DNA from: Marinobacterium rhizophilum DSM 18822
GTDB lineage: Bacteria; Pseudomonadota; Gammaproteobacteria; Pseudomonadales; Balneatricaceae
Direction of reading: 5' to 3'
Length of the DNA: 64,000 bases
NCBI RefSeq assembly: GCF_000378045.1
Contig: NZ_KB899095.1
Location: 200,526-264,525 of the forward strand
The notes beneath the pieces are model-generated. The model was not told where the DNA came from, made no database searches, and saw only the letters and a program-made list of their open reading frames with translations. The translations under genes were made by a program, and so were the position numbers. Shown in pieces: positions 28,402 to 38,255 of the stretch; positions within the stretch are counted from its first letter, which is position 1; the number at the start of each line of letters is the position of its first letter.

Positions 28402-28956
28402 ATGGCAAAAGCCACGGCTCTATACAAAATTCTCGATAATATCGAGAGTTACATCTGCCGAACTCTCCTCTCCGTCTTCGTTCTACTGCTTTTCCTGCAG
28501 ATCATTTCACGGGAGCTGTTCGAATACTCGCTTTCATGGACCGAAGAGCTTTCAACCTACATGTTTGTCTGGTTCGTATTTTTTGGCGCCAGTTACGCGG
28601 CCAAACTCTCAGCGCACAACCGGGTGACTTTTCAGTTCAAGCTCATGCCGCCCAAGGTGGGTGTCGCCCTTGAAGCCATTTCCGACCTCATCTGGGTCTG
28701 CTTCAACTGCTATTTCGTATATCTGAGTTACGACTTCGTATTCCACAAGATGAACCTATTCTGGAAGTCACAGACCCTCGGCGTGCCGATGAAATACATT
28801 TATCTGATACTGCCGATTGCATTTACCCTGATGACCATTCGTATTCTGCAGGTAAATTATTACAAGCTGATCAAGGGCATTGATATTCGAGATCCGGAAT
28901 CGCTCGAAGTCGAAAAGCTGATGGACTCAGGCACTCAGAATAATAAAGCCGTCTAG
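28402..28956 (+). CDS. tauL: TRAP transporter small membrane subunit (TauL/DctQ)
   Basis: 184 residues with four hydrophobic helices and the DctQ hallmark SWTEELSTYMFVWFVFFGASYA in the middle. The ATG at 28402 follows CAGGAGAA by 8 nt; an upstream in-frame ATG at 28345 has no ribosome site. It forms the membrane complex with the large subunit encoded 15 bp downstream. Confidence 0.92.
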   Translation: MAKATALYKILDNIESYICRTLLSVFVLLLFLQIISRELFEYSLSWTEELSTYMFVWFVFFGASYAAKLSAHNRVTFQFKLMPPKVGVALEAISDLIWVCFNCYFVYLSYDFVFHKMNLFWKSQTLGVPMKYIYLILPIAFTLMTIRILQVNYYKLIKGIDIRDPESLEVEKLMDSGTQNNKAV

Positions 28957-28970
28957 GCCAGGAGCTGGTA

Positions 28971-30314
28971 ATGGTTGAATCATCCATCGTCGTCATTTTG
29001 TTCGGCAGCTTTATTGGACTGCTGCTAATGGGCGCGCCGATCACCGTGGCCCTGGGTGTATCTGCCCTGGTGTCCTTTCTATACCTGGATGAAAATCCAA
29101 TCAAATTTGTCCAGATTGCCTTTACCTCCGTCGGCTCTTTCCCGCTGATGGCGCTGCCCGCTTTTATTCTCGCCGGCGCCCTGATGGAAGCCGCCGGTAT
29201 TTCGCGCCGCCTGGTCAACCTGGCGGAAAGCTTCGCGGGCCCTGTTACCGGGGGCATCTCGGCTGCTGCAGTACTGGCATGCATGTTTTTTGGCGCCATC
29301 TCCGGCTCTGGTCCCGCAACGACCGCAGCAGTTGGCATGCTGATGATTCCGGCGATGATCAAGCGCGGTTATAACAAAGGCTATGCATCGGCCATTACCG
29401 CATCGGCCGGCAGCCTGGGGATTATTATACCGCCGTCGATTCCCATGGTTATCTTCGGTATTTCAGCCATCGGCATGGCCGCCCCCCCTGAAGCAATCGC
29501 CAAATTCGGGGAGTTTCAAACGGTATCCATTCCAAAGCTCTTTATTGCAGGTTTCGCACCCGGACTGATTATCGCCACAACCCTGCTGATCATGAATTAT
29601 GTCAGCTGCAAAAAACGAGGCTATCACGGTACCAGCGACGGCTGGTCCTCCGAGCAGATCAAGAAGGCATTTAAAGACGGATTCTGGTCCATTCTGGCCC
29701 CCCTGGTTATTTTGGGGGGGATCTACACCGGTTTCTTTACCCCAACAGAATCCGCTATCGTCGCAATATTTTATACCCTGTTCGTGGGCATTTTCATCCA
29801 CAAGGAGCTCAAGCTCGAAAGCATTTTTCACTCACTGGAAACGACAACCTGGCTCAGCGGCCGCGTATTGCTGATCCTGTTCACCGCCACCGTATTCGGG
29901 CGTTTGCTGGTCGAAAACCAGATTCCCGCCATAATAGCCGAAGCCATGCTCAGCGTTACCGACAGCCTGTATCTGATCTGGGCCATGATCATTGGGTTTC
30001 TGCTGTTCGTCGGCATGTTCATGGAAACCCTGGCGGCCATCATGATTCTGACACCCGTGCTGCTCCCCATTGCCTATAGCCTTGGCATTGATCCAATCCA
30101 CTTCGGTATCGTTGTGGTCTGCTGCCTGGGGATCGGTTTTCAAACACCGCCACTGGGTGAAAACCTGTTTATCGCGTCCGGTATTTCGGGCACCTCGATT
30201 GAAGAGATTTCCCTGCGGGCTTTGCCCTTTGCAGCGGCCTCCATCGTCGGCGTATTTATCATTGCGTTCTTCCCGGATCTGACCCTCTTCCTGCCCAGGC
30301 TACTGGGGTATTGA
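28971..30314 (+). CDS. tauM: TRAP transporter large permease subunit (TauM/DctM)
   Basis: 447 residues with about 12 hydrophobic helices and DctM motifs: FGAISGSGPATTAAVG, SAGSLGIIIPPSIPMV and the C-terminal IGFQTPPLGENLF. The large subunit carries the Na+-coupled transport pathway. AGGAG lies 7 nt before the ATG. It ends the three-gene TRAP operon ahead of a strong terminator. Confidence 0.94.
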   Translation: MVESSIVVILFGSFIGLLLMGAPITVALGVSALVSFLYLDENPIKFVQIAFTSVGSFPLMALPAFILAGALMEAAGISRRLVNLAESFAGPVTGGISAAAVLACMFFGAISGSGPATTAAVGMLMIPAMIKRGYNKGYASAITASAGSLGIIIPPSIPMVIFGISAIGMAAPPEAIAKFGEFQTVSIPKLFIAGFAPGLIIATTLLIMNYVSCKKRGYHGTSDGWSSEQIKKAFKDGFWSILAPLVILGGIYTGFFTPTESAIVAIFYTLFVGIFIHKELKLESIFHSLETTTWLSGRVLLILFTATVFGRLLVENQIPAIIAEAMLSVTDSLYLIWAMIIGFLLFVGMFMETLAAIMILTPVLLPIAYSLGIDPIHFGIVVVCCLGIGFQTPPLGENLFIASGISGTSIEEISLRALPFAAASIVGVFIIAFFPDLTLFLPRLLGY

Positions 30315-30320
30315 TCAAAC

Positions 30321-30352
30321 GGGGCCTGCGCCGCCCTGGCGCGGGCCCCTTT
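30321..30352 (+). terminator. Rho-independent terminator after tauM
   Basis: A GC-rich stem (GGGGCC-T-GCGCC / GGCGC-G-GGCCCC) with a 5-nt loop is followed by TTTGT, six bases after the stop codon. Confidence 0.85.
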
Positions 30353-30397
30353 GTCACAGTGATTTCTTGCTCTGCATAATCCTGAGGATATATCCCC

Positions 30398-30919
30398 ATG
30401 CTGCCTGAATTCAAAACGATTCTGTACTGTACCGACCTGTCAAAGAATGCATCCTTCGCCTTTCGCTATGCGGCTTATCTGGCCAAGCAGACCGGTGCCG
30501 ACATTCATGTACTGCATATCGTAGAAAAGCTGTCCTCCGATGCCTACTTCGCACTGCAGACCTACGTGCAGAACGAGGTCAGCCGCGAAGATTTTCTGCA
30601 CCACCGCATCGAGCACGCCCGCAAGCTGCTGGAAGAACGTCAAAACTACTTCTGGAATGTGCTGGAGCCCCGCGAACAATCCCTGCGCAGCAAGATCGTT
30701 TCGATCGATATCGTTGAGAGCGAGCCCGCCAAAACCATCCTGAAAAAATCGAAGGCCCTGAACTGCGACCTGATCGTAATGGGAGCCCACGAAAAGGGAC
30801 GTATCATGCACAGCTTCCTGGGCAGCGTTGCCAAGAGCGTGCTGCGCCATTCACGCATTCCCACCCTGGTAGTACCGCTGCCGGACAAGGGGGAAGCTCA
30901 TCCCAGTGCCGTCGAATAA
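30398..30919 (+). CDS. Universal stress protein (UspA) family
   Basis: 173 residues, one Usp domain with the N-terminal strand FKTILYCTDLS and the ATP-binding-type block IVMGAHEKGR...GSVAKSVLRHSRIPTLVVP, so probably nucleotide-binding. UspA proteins are encoded beside several TRAP systems (TeaD with the ectoine transporter TeaABC is the characterised case) and can modulate uptake. Here a terminator separates it from tauM, so its expression is partly independent. TGAGGA precedes the ATG. Confidence 0.9.
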   Translation: MLPEFKTILYCTDLSKNASFAFRYAAYLAKQTGADIHVLHIVEKLSSDAYFALQTYVQNEVSREDFLHHRIEHARKLLEERQNYFWNVLEPREQSLRSKIVSIDIVESEPAKTILKKSKALNCDLIVMGAHEKGRIMHSFLGSVAKSVLRHSRIPTLVVPLPDKGEAHPSAVE

Positions 30920-30945
30920 CCCACCACAACCCCGGCGGACAATGG

Positions 30946-31701
30946 CTAGTATATGTTCTGGTCATCGCCTCTGGGGGGGGCGTCGGGCGTTCTGTCTGGC
31001 GTTGTGTCACGGGAACGGTTCTTCAGCTTTATGATCAGATCGATCACGCCTTGGCCCACAGGGTTGGCCCGGGTGGGCCGAGGCGCCTGGAATTTCCAGC
31101 GGTCGAACCGGGAACGCATGGCCCGAAGCCACTGCGGCGAAGTCTGACCGACCTCGACCTGGCGGTCCGTGGTTACCAGCGAGTACTGACCAGGTGCAAG
31201 CACGACGTCCTGCCGGGGACGAAGCATCTGCATGCGACCGAAGAGCAAATCGATACGGAAGAACCGCACACGTTGCTCCTCGGCGATAAACCGGGACCAC
31301 GAGAAGAATTCGGCAAGCCGGCCAATCATTTTGATGAGGCTGAAATCCTTGTCCCCCTTATCGACGTCGACAGCGCCATCATCCATCCGTATTGTCAGCT
31401 CGTCGGCATTCCAGTTGAGATAAACAGGAACGTCTGCATCGATGATCTGCACTGAAGTGTTACCGGAAAACTCCACCATTGCCGATGACCGGGTGCCGGT
31501 GGTTATCCAGTCGCCGGAACGGATCGCCTCGCCATTAACGGCATTGCGACCATTGATGCGGACATCCTCCCCCGCGGTCAGCAAGGTGGCCGTGATTCTG
31601 CGGTCGCCTCCATACGGCTCAAGGGGGGCACAGGCCGAAATCAGCAGCAACGTGCACAAGAGCGCAAGCATGACCAATCTGATTGTCTGGATTTTCATCA
31701 T
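30946..31701 (-). CDS. Predicted lipoprotein with FecR-like domain
   Basis: 251 residues. A lipoprotein signal (LLLISAC, lipidated C24) is followed by a FecR-like region: LLTAGEDVRINGRNAVNGEAIRSGDW then TTGTRSSAMVEF, a beta-rich pattern seen in FecR/LysM-associated periplasmic proteins. The basic, Pro-rich C-terminus (RPTRANPVG onward) is probably disordered. Its start overlaps the upstream membrane-protein stop by four bases. Exact function unknown; a cell-envelope role with the membrane partner is likely. Confidence 0.8.
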   Translation of the reverse strand: MMKIQTIRLVMLALLCTLLLISACAPLEPYGGDRRITATLLTAGEDVRINGRNAVNGEAIRSGDWITTGTRSSAMVEFSGNTSVQIIDADVPVYLNWNADELTIRMDDGAVDVDKGDKDFSLIKMIGRLAEFFSWSRFIAEEQRVRFFRIDLLFGRMQMLRPRQDVVLAPGQYSLVTTDRQVEVGQTSPQWLRAMRSRFDRWKFQAPRPTRANPVGQGVIDLIIKLKNRSRDTTPDRTPDAPPRGDDQNIY

Positions 31702-32600
31702 GGTCTGTCCTCCAACGCGTCTTTAAAATCGGAACAGGCGCTCATGACCAGCGGTTGCCGTGGCCCAACGGTAAGCGTGTCGATCAAACGATTGCTGACC
31801 CACTGCACGACCCTTTTTTCCTCTATCCAGACCAGGATGCCATCGGCTGAGCGCGATAGCAGCCGAACCGGACCGGCATTTTCGTGCTGTGGCGGAGCGA
31901 GCCAAATCTCTGGAACCGAGACTCTGACCGCCAGCAGGCCGTAGCCAATGGGTAACAGAGTCAGCATCAGGAAACCGGCAAGACCGGCAATCGAAAGCCA
32001 CACGACCACCCCATCGCGATGCAGGCTCAAACGCGCTATGAAGCCAAGCCCGGCGACACCACCGGCGCAGAGGGCAAGCTTGTTGAACCAGATGCTGAGT
32101 TCCGGCCCCTTCTGTGCCAGAACCGCCGCCTCCAGGGCATTGGCCGTTGCACAGGCCTGCTTAAGTTCTGCCGTATCCAGAAACAGGAGACCGGGGACAT
32201 CCAGTGCCGGCACCACGATGTAAAGTGCATAAAGTGCGAGCGCCATCATCATCAGGGAGACCGCCGGGGCCGGGGCCGCGGCGATCCACCGCTGCCCCCC
32301 GATACCGGAGCGTTGTGCACGTCCGGTTCGGCGATGAAGCCATCGCACGATCGCAGCCAGCACCACCAAAAGCAGCAATGGCCACACCGCAATAATAAGG
32401 GTACGCATAATCAGGCTGGCGCCACGCCCCATATAAAAGACGGGATCGCGGCTAGAAAACGCAAACCCGATACCGAACAGCTGGTCTGCTGCGTAAGTCG
32501 CGATAAAGCCGAGCGCGTAAAGAACAGCCCCGATGCCGGCGAGGGATCCGGATAGCCAGGCCAGAAAGGCGCTGAACTGTTTCAGTATGACTGTATTCAA
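31698..32600 (-). CDS. Integral membrane protein of unknown function
   Basis: 300 residues with about five strongly hydrophobic segments (near 15-35, 65-85, 110-135, 170-190 and 195-220) and a roughly 75-residue C-terminal soluble tail with beta character. No family was recognised. It is co-transcribed with the FecR-like lipoprotein (ATGA overlap), so the two probably act together. They interrupt the taurine locus on the opposite strand from the TRAP genes and have no visible link to taurine. Confidence 0.75.
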   Translation of the reverse strand: MNTVILKQFSAFLAWLSGSLAGIGAVLYALGFIATYAADQLFGIGFAFSSRDPVFYMGRGASLIMRTLIIAVWPLLLLVVLAAIVRWLHRRTGRAQRSGIGGQRWIAAAPAPAVSLMMMALALYALYIVVPALDVPGLLFLDTAELKQACATANALEAAVLAQKGPELSIWFNKLALCAGGVAGLGFIARLSLHRDGVVVWLSIAGLAGFLMLTLLPIGYGLLAVRVSVPEIWLAPPQHENAGPVRLLSRSADGILVWIEEKRVVQWVSNRLIDTLTVGPRQPLVMSACSDFKDALEDRP

Positions 32601-33293
32601 AATACAATTTCCCGGTGGCGCACATTTTAGGGCCGTTGACTTGCATTTAACTGCATCTGGACCGGGAAAATAAAATCAGAAAAAGCTCTCGCAAACGAAC
32701 CCTCAGGCAACTGCGTAACCTGTATTTCCTTTTACTTCACAGAAAAACAATCTATAAACACTATCAAAAATAATGACTAGCAAGAGTTCTTAAAATACTC
32801 CCGGCCGCGCTCAGAATATCGACGCTTTTTATCAGACTAAGCTTATGTAAAACGTCAAATTTTCATTTAATAACATAAAGTCTTCCCACATCAAAAACTG
32901 ATGGAGAATCGTTATTATATAAGCGGGTAATACAGAAATGCCTGAAACAACAAGACAATCAATCCCTGAATGTAATGAAACATATAGAGTGAATATCCCG
33001 TAAATTCAAACATTTGTTTATATTGAAGCGTTATAACTCTATCTTATAACAAGATAAGCTGAATGGCGTGACACCTGAAATGGCATTCGCATCGTGCACC
33101 ATCACCCCACGTTTTTCTCAGCGCGGGCTGAATGCTGACGGCCGGGACAGATAGAAATGAAAGCAAGCGAGCCTGAATGACCCGTTTGGTTGCCCTGCCT
33201 TGAACGCATCGGACTTGGCGGCGGCTTGTTCCCAATCAGGATACTATTGACCGGGCGATGAAACAGGCCGTCCTGGCCCGTTGAGGTCGATTC
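32601..33293. other. AT-rich intergenic segment without recognisable gene
   Basis: Roughly 32,640-33,060 is markedly more AT-rich than the rest of the window, with many A/T runs and no convincing coding frame. It includes the promoter side of the leftward membrane-protein operon. A nested stem CGGGC...CAGG-CCGT-CCTG-GCCCG lies near 33251-33280. Composition suggests a remnant of transferred DNA or a large regulatory region. Confidence 0.5.
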
Positions 33294-33296
33294 GGC

Positions 33297-33323
33297 GCGC
33301 CTGCGGATAACCCGCTCAGGCGC
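33297..33323. terminator. Hairpin downstream of the DUF6506 gene
   Basis: GCGCCTG and CAGGCGC form a 7-bp stem with an inner CGG/CCG pairing, about 70 bp past the stop of the leftward gene. No clear T-run. Confidence 0.4.
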
Positions 33324-33393
33324 TCAGCTTATGCGGCAACGCAACAGACTCAGCGTTCAAGGCGGGGTTACCAAGGCTGGCAAAAAAAGAGCT

Positions 33394-33693
33394 TCAGCCA
33401 AACTCGCGCTGCAGGCGCTTGCGCTCTTCGTCACTGTACTGCACGCGCCCGATGGGAACCAGGTCATTGACGGCGTCGCGGATTCGGTCCGCATCCTCCG
33501 CGGTAAAGGCACCGCACAGTTCAATGAGCTGTACGTGCTTGGTGAGTAGCTCCTGGGCCACCAGAATTGCCTCCTCGACCGTCTGAACACCGGAAACCGC
33601 CATGTCGAACAGCTCGGTTTGGATGCGGCCGTGGTGCTTGATGATTTCCAGATCCGGACCCATAACGATAAAACCATATCGCGCCAATGCCAT
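33394..33693 (-). CDS. DUF6506-like small protein
   Basis: 99 residues with the pattern YGFIVMGPDLEIIKHHGRI, EEAILVAQELL and VQLIELCGAFTAEDADRI, resembling DUF6506-type small alpha/beta proteins of unknown function. The ATG at 33693 is preferred because AGGAG lies 8 nt upstream; an in-frame codon at 33735 lacks one. A terminator separates it from pta, so it is its own unit despite lying next to the taurine genes. Confidence 0.75.
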   Translation of the reverse strand: MALARYGFIVMGPDLEIIKHHGRIQTELFDMAVSGVQTVEEAILVAQELLTKHVQLIELCGAFTAEDADRIRDAVNDLVPIGRVQYSDEERKRLQREFG

Positions 33694-33821
33694 CTGCTCT
33701 GCTCCTGTATGACTGAACGGGGTTGATGGTCCCATTAGAGCCCGGCACGCATCGATAGATTAGAGCCAGAATTTTAAAAAAGGTAGGTCCACCAGCAACG
33801 CGGTACCCTACCGACGCACAC

Positions 33822-33851
33822 AAAAAAGGCTCCGGGCGCAACCGAAGCCTT
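33822..33851 (-). terminator. Rho-independent terminator after pta
   Basis: On the leftward strand AAGGCT...AGCCTT is followed by six T residues, about 20 bp after the pta stop. Confidence 0.8.
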
Positions 33852-33872
33852 ATTGAATCCACACCAGCAGCA

Positions 33873-34808
33873 TCAGGCGGCTTTGTGAGCCAGATAATGA
33901 CTGTACACCGAGGCCAGTGCGCAGGATGCCAGTCGCGCTTCGGGTGGGTCGGCGCGTGAGGTCAGAATAATCGGCACCCGTGCACCGAGTACAAGCCCAG
34001 CCGCCGTGGCGCTCATAAAGTACACCATCTGCTTGAACATGCAGTTACCGGTCTCGATATTAGGAACCAGCATCAGGTCCACATCGCCGGCAACCTGGCT
34101 GGTCATGCCTTTAAGGTCGGCGGCAGTGCGGGAGATTGCATTATCAAATGCCATGGGCCCTTCAATGATGGCATCCAGCATACCGCCCAATGACGCCAAC
34201 TTGACCAGTTCGCCGGCATCTACGCTGGAAGGCATGGCGCGGTTCACCTCCTCTGTGCCGGACAGCAACGCAACCTTGGGCTGCGTCATGCCAAGCGCAT
34301 GTAGCAGGTCGATGGCATTGCGCAAAATATGGGCCTTGTCGACCACCGTTGGCTGCACATTGATGACCGCATCAGTAATGCACAGCGGGCGTTCATGCCC
34401 AGGCACCGTCATGTGAAATACATGGCTAAGGCGGCGTGTGGTGCGCAGGCCCGCATCGCGGCTCAACACCGCCTTGAGCAGAGTATCGGTATGCAGGTGA
34501 CCCTTCATTAGAGAGTGTGCCTGGCCGGTTGCAACGATGCCGGCGGCCAGCCGCGCGGCATCGGCCTCGGTTGCAGCATCTTCCACTCGAATGCGCGCCA
34601 GATCCCAGTCCAGCTCCATCGCCAGCCCCCGAATCACATCGGCATTGCCGACCAGTATGGGTTCGATCAGGCCGGCATCGGTGGCCATTTTCGCGCTTTC
34701 CAGGGATACCCGGTTAACCGGGTTCACCACGGCAGTCACCACCCGGGGCAAGGCCCTGGCTTTTTCAAGCAGATAGGTGGGACACTCCACCGGCGTTTTG
34801 CTCAACAT
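33873..34808 (-). CDS. pta: Phosphate acetyltransferase (Pta/Ptb family)
   Basis: 311 residues, the short phosphate acetyl/butyryl-transferase form without the N-terminal regulatory domains of long Pta. Family landmarks are LMKGHLHTDTLLKAVL, LCITDAVINVQPT, LSGTEEVNRAMPSS, GPMAFDNAIS and LMVPNIETGN. In taurine dissimilation it converts the acetyl phosphate made by Xsc into acetyl-CoA. It lies 323 bp downstream of xsc with hairpins between, so it may be expressed at a lower level or from its own promoter. Confidence 0.92.
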   Translation of the reverse strand: MLSKTPVECPTYLLEKARALPRVVTAVVNPVNRVSLESAKMATDAGLIEPILVGNADVIRGLAMELDWDLARIRVEDAATEADAARLAAGIVATGQAHSLMKGHLHTDTLLKAVLSRDAGLRTTRRLSHVFHMTVPGHERPLCITDAVINVQPTVVDKAHILRNAIDLLHALGMTQPKVALLSGTEEVNRAMPSSVDAGELVKLASLGGMLDAIIEGPMAFDNAISRTAADLKGMTSQVAGDVDLMLVPNIETGNCMFKQMVYFMSATAAGLVLGARVPIILTSRADPPEARLASCALASVYSHYLAHKAA

Positions 34809-35013
34809 GGCAGCTTACCTAGATCCATTACACTGATTGAAAGTCAGGATGCCAGCCTTGCTGGGCTGGCATATATTGCGCAACAGGTCGGGCCCACCGG
34901 GGTGCCCTCCGTCCTGCCCGGCATGGACAACGCTGCGTTGTGGGCTGCCAGGTGCAGCATCCGGTCGCAGGCGCCAGAAACAGGGGGACGGTTAAGCTGT
35001 TACGCAAACGTGG

Positions 35014-35111
35014 AAAAGCCGGCAGGCTTCTCCACTCAATGAGAACCGAAGGCCATAGCCTTCGGTGAGTCCCGGCCAGCACTGCCACAGGGGCGGTACT
35101 GGCCGGGTTTT
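35014..35111. terminator. Cluster of hairpins between xsc and pta
   Basis: Three stems occur in tandem. AAGCC-GGCA-GGCTT (about 35017-35030) is followed by TTCC on the leftward strand. ACCGAAGGC-CATA-GCCTTCGGT occupies 35045-35066. CCCGGCCAG...CTGGCCGGG (35071-35107) is followed by TTTT on the rightward strand. They can attenuate leftward transcription from xsc into pta. The rest of the gap has no gene. Confidence 0.65.
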
Positions 35112-35131
35112 AACGTCCTGCGCCATGCGGC

Positions 35132-36895
35132 TTAGACGTAATCTTTGTACTTTTCGAGGTAACGCACCGGCTTGGACAGTGCGTCACGGCGGAAGGGGTC
35201 ACCCAACTCGCGAGTACACATGATCTCGATAACGGTGGTCTTGCCTTCTTCCATCTGACGGGTGATGGCGGCCTGCAACGTCGGGCCGATATCTTCCAGC
35301 TTGTCGACGGTGACGCCTTCAGCACCCATGGAGCGTGCGATTTCCGCGAAGCTCGGGTTTTCCAGCTCGCCGGCAACAAAGCGGCGGTTGTAGAAATCCA
35401 CCTGATTTTTCTTCTCGGCGCCCCACTGACGGTTGTGGAACACAATGGACGTAACCGGGATGCTTTCACGCACACAGGTCAGGATTTCCATCATGGACAT
35501 GCCCCAGGCGCCGTCGCCAGCATAGGAAATGGCCGGACGGTTCGGCGCAGCAACCTTGGCGCCAATGATGGTTGGCAGTGCGTAACCGCAGTTACCGAAG
35601 CTCATGGCCGCGAAGAACGAACGCGGTTTTTCGAAGCGCAGGTAGCTGTTGGCAACCGAGTTGATGTTACCGATATCGGTGGACACCATGACGTTCTCCG
35701 GCATGGCCTTTTCCAGCTCGCGCAGAACCTGACGCGGGTGCAGGAAGTTGCCTTCCTCGCCAGCCTGCTCGTTGATCATGTCCAGCGAGAACTCATCTTT
35801 CTCGTGAATCCAGTCGTTCAGCTCGTTTTCCCAGTTCGCTTTCTCCGCAGCGATTTCTTCAGCGCGGGCGCCCTTGGTCTCCAGGCAGGCAACGCTGGTG
35901 TTTTCCAGACGCTGCAGCAGGTTGGTGGCAGCCGCCTTGGCATCGCCACAGATGCCGACGGAGATCTTCTTCACCAGACCCAGCATCTTGGCATCGCAGT
36001 CGATCTGAATGACCTTGGCCTGCTTGGGCCAGTAATCCAGACCATGCTGCGGCAGGGTGCCGAACGGGCCAAGACGGGTACCCAGCGCAACAACAACGTC
36101 AGCGCGGGACAGCAGTTTCATGGCCGCCTTGGAGCCCTGGTAGCCCAGAGGGCCACACCACAGCGGGTGAGACGCCGGGAAGGAATCGTTGTGCAGGTAG
36201 CTGTTAACCACAGGCGCGCCAAGGAATTCAGCGAGGGCCTGGCACTCACCCAGGGCATCGGCCATAACCACACCGCCACCGGAAATGATCACTGGGTTCT
36301 TGGCGCTGGCCAGCAGTTCAGCGGCTTCTGCCAGACTCCGCTCACCACCGGCGCCACGCTCGATACGCATGGGCTGCGGGATTTCCACGTCGATGTCGCC
36401 GTAGAAGAAGTCACGTGGGATGTTGAGCTGAGTCGGGCCGTTTTCGTGCATGGCACGGTCAAAGCAACGCGCAGTCAGTTCAGCCATGCGCGCAGGGTTG
36501 GCAACATGGCCCTGATACTTGGTGATGGTTTCAAAGAACGGCAGCTGCTGCGCTTCCTGGAACCCACCCAGACCGTTGGACATGGAGCCGGTTTCAGGCG
36601 TGATGCAGACCACCGGGCTGTGCGCCCAGTACGCCGCTGCAATAGCGGTCACAAAGTTGGTGATGCCAGGGCCGTTCTGCGCAATACAGACACCGTGGCG
36701 ACCGCTGACCCGGGCATAACCATCAGCCATGTGGCCGGCGCCCTGCTCATGCACGACGGGAATAAAACGGATGCCTGCCGGCGTAAAGATATCCATGGCG
36801 TCCATAAAGGCTGAACCCATGATACCGAACATATCGGTAACACCATTGGCGACCAAAGTTTCGACCATCGCCTCACTTGGAGTCATACGAGCCAT
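35132..36895 (-). CDS. xsc: Sulfoacetaldehyde acetyltransferase
   Basis: 587 residues, a thiamine-diphosphate enzyme. The N-terminal domain has PVVHEQGAGHMADGYAR with the cofactor-activating Glu; the C-terminal domain has the ThDP motif from GDGAWGMSMMEIL to NRQWGAEKKNQ. Overall order and length match Xsc, which converts sulfoacetaldehyde plus phosphate to acetyl phosphate and sulfite. AAGGA lies 9 nt before the ATG. It follows ald by 76 bp in one leftward operon. Acetolactate synthase is the only close alternative, but the neighbours decide for Xsc. Confidence 0.96.
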   Translation of the reverse strand: MARMTPSEAMVETLVANGVTDMFGIMGSAFMDAMDIFTPAGIRFIPVVHEQGAGHMADGYARVSGRHGVCIAQNGPGITNFVTAIAAAYWAHSPVVCITPETGSMSNGLGGFQEAQQLPFFETITKYQGHVANPARMAELTARCFDRAMHENGPTQLNIPRDFFYGDIDVEIPQPMRIERGAGGERSLAEAAELLASAKNPVIISGGGVVMADALGECQALAEFLGAPVVNSYLHNDSFPASHPLWCGPLGYQGSKAAMKLLSRADVVVALGTRLGPFGTLPQHGLDYWPKQAKVIQIDCDAKMLGLVKKISVGICGDAKAAATNLLQRLENTSVACLETKGARAEEIAAEKANWENELNDWIHEKDEFSLDMINEQAGEEGNFLHPRQVLRELEKAMPENVMVSTDIGNINSVANSYLRFEKPRSFFAAMSFGNCGYALPTIIGAKVAAPNRPAISYAGDGAWGMSMMEILTCVRESIPVTSIVFHNRQWGAEKKNQVDFYNRRFVAGELENPSFAEIARSMGAEGVTVDKLEDIGPTLQAAITRQMEEGKTTVIEIMCTRELGDPFRRDALSKPVRYLEKYKDYV

Positions 36896-36971
36896 ATTAG
36901 TTTTCCTTTGCTTTGCTGTTGCAGACGACGGAACCGCCGCCGGCCGTTGGGTGCTTTGTTTTGATATTTAG

Positions 36972-38078
36972 TTATGCCTGGTAAGGGACAAATTCTTTCC
37001 CCAGGGCCTGGGCGACTTCCCTGCAGGCCACCTGGCCTGCATGAATGTTGAGACCATTGGCCAGGTGCGCATCGCGCTGGATCGCCTTTTCCCACCCCAG
37101 GTCTGCCAGCGCCAGAATATGCGGCAGCGTGGCGTTATTGAGTGCCAGAGTGGAGGTTCGCGCCACGGCTCCCGGCATGTTGGCAACGCAGTAGTGCACG
37201 ACGCCGTCAATGATATAGGTGGGTTCCTGATGCGTTGTGGCATGGGATGTTTCGAAACAACCGCCCTGATCAATCGCCACATCAACCACGGCCGAGCCCG
37301 GCTTCATGCGCTTGACCATCTCGGCGGTCACGAGCTTCGGTGCCGCGGCCCCCGGAATCAGCACTCCGCCAATCACCAGGTCAGCCGACAGCACGTGCTC
37401 TTCCAGTGCCGCCTTGCTGGAGTAAACCGTCTGCACCTGAGTACCAAACTCGGATACCAGGCGGCGCAACACATCGACCGAACGATCCAGCACCACGACC
37501 TGCGCGCCCAGGCCGATGGCCATGCGCGCAGCATTGCTGCCGACCACGCCCCCGCCAATAATGACGACCTTGGCCGATTCAACACCCGGCACACCGCCCA
37601 GCAACATGCCGCGGCCACCGCGGGACTTTTCCAGGCAGGCAGCGCCAGCCTGAATCGACATGCGACCGGCGACTTCCGACATCGGTGCCAGCAGAGGCAG
37701 ACCACCACGCTCGGAGGTCACTGTTTCGTAGGCGATGCAGGTGGCACCGCTGGCCAGCAGATCATCGGTCTGCGCCAGATCCGGCGCCAGATGAAGGTAC
37801 GTAAACAGGACCTGTCCCGGCCGCAACTGCTTGCGCTCCACCGCCAGAGGCTCCTTGACCTTGACGACCATCTCGGCCTGGGCAAAGACCTCTGCCGCAG
37901 TCGTCACGATGGTTGCACCTGCGGCGATATAATCCGCATCGTCAAAGCCAATGCCGGCACCGGCCTGGGTTTCGACCAGTACCTGATGGCCACGCGAAAT
38001 CAGCTCCTGCACGCTGGCCGGGACCATGCCCACACGGTACTCGTGGTTCTTAATCTCTTTTGGGACTCCGATTAGCAT
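36972..38078 (-). CDS. ald: Alanine dehydrogenase
   Basis: 368 residues beginning [17 protein letters not shown], the diagnostic N-terminus. It has HEYRVGMVP and VKVKEPL active-site regions and a Rossmann motif [13 protein letters not shown]. It oxidises L-alanine, formed when taurine donates its amino group to pyruvate, back to pyruvate with NH4+ and NADH. Purine-rich GGGAGTGG precedes the ATG. It is the first gene of the ald-xsc operon, below proposed operator B. Confidence 0.96.
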   Translation of the reverse strand: MLIGVPKEIKNHEYRVGMVPASVQELISRGHQVLVETQAGAGIGFDDADYIAAGATIVTTAAEVFAQAEMVVKVKEPLAVERKQLRPGQVLFTYLHLAPDLAQTDDLLASGATCIAYETVTSERGGLPLLAPMSEVAGRMSIQAGAACLEKSRGGRGMLLGGVPGVESAKVVIIGGGVVGSNAARMAIGLGAQVVVLDRSVDVLRRLVSEFGTQVQTVYSSKAALEEHVLSADLVIGGVLIPGAAAPKLVTAEMVKRMKPGSAVVDVAIDQGGCFETSHATTHQEPTYIIDGVVHYCVANMPGAVARTSTLALNNATLPHILALADLGWEKAIQRDAHLANGLNIHAGQVACREVAQALGKEFVPYQA

Positions 38079-38207
38079 TTGTCACCACTCCCGTCGTTAT
38101 TTTTGTGCTCGGTTGCGAGGTCACACCCATGGATTTTCTGTGGCCTGGGTGTCTGTGATCAGAGGCTGAGTGTTTCACATCAGCTTGGTTGTAGATTAGG
38201 AGGGGGG

Positions 38208-38255
38208 ACCAATCGCAGGTAGAACCAGTTAAAGGGCACCTGTTGCGCCAGCCCG
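38208..38255 (-). promoter_or_regulatory. Proposed TauR operator B (ald-xsc operon)
   Basis: Read toward ald the site is CTGGC, 16 bp, AACTGGTTCTACC and then TTGGT. It shares the layout and an internal GGTG with operator C, and CTGG repeats are spaced 23 and 16 bp. It lies about 140 bp before ald inside a 505-bp gap that holds no other gene. Direct CTGG repeats resemble the CTGGACYTAA repeats described for TauR in Rhodobacter. Confidence 0.65.

Noticed and set aside
33044..33235. 63-codon minus-strand frame in the AT-rich spacer
   Set aside because: No ribosome site or motif; the composition does not look coding.
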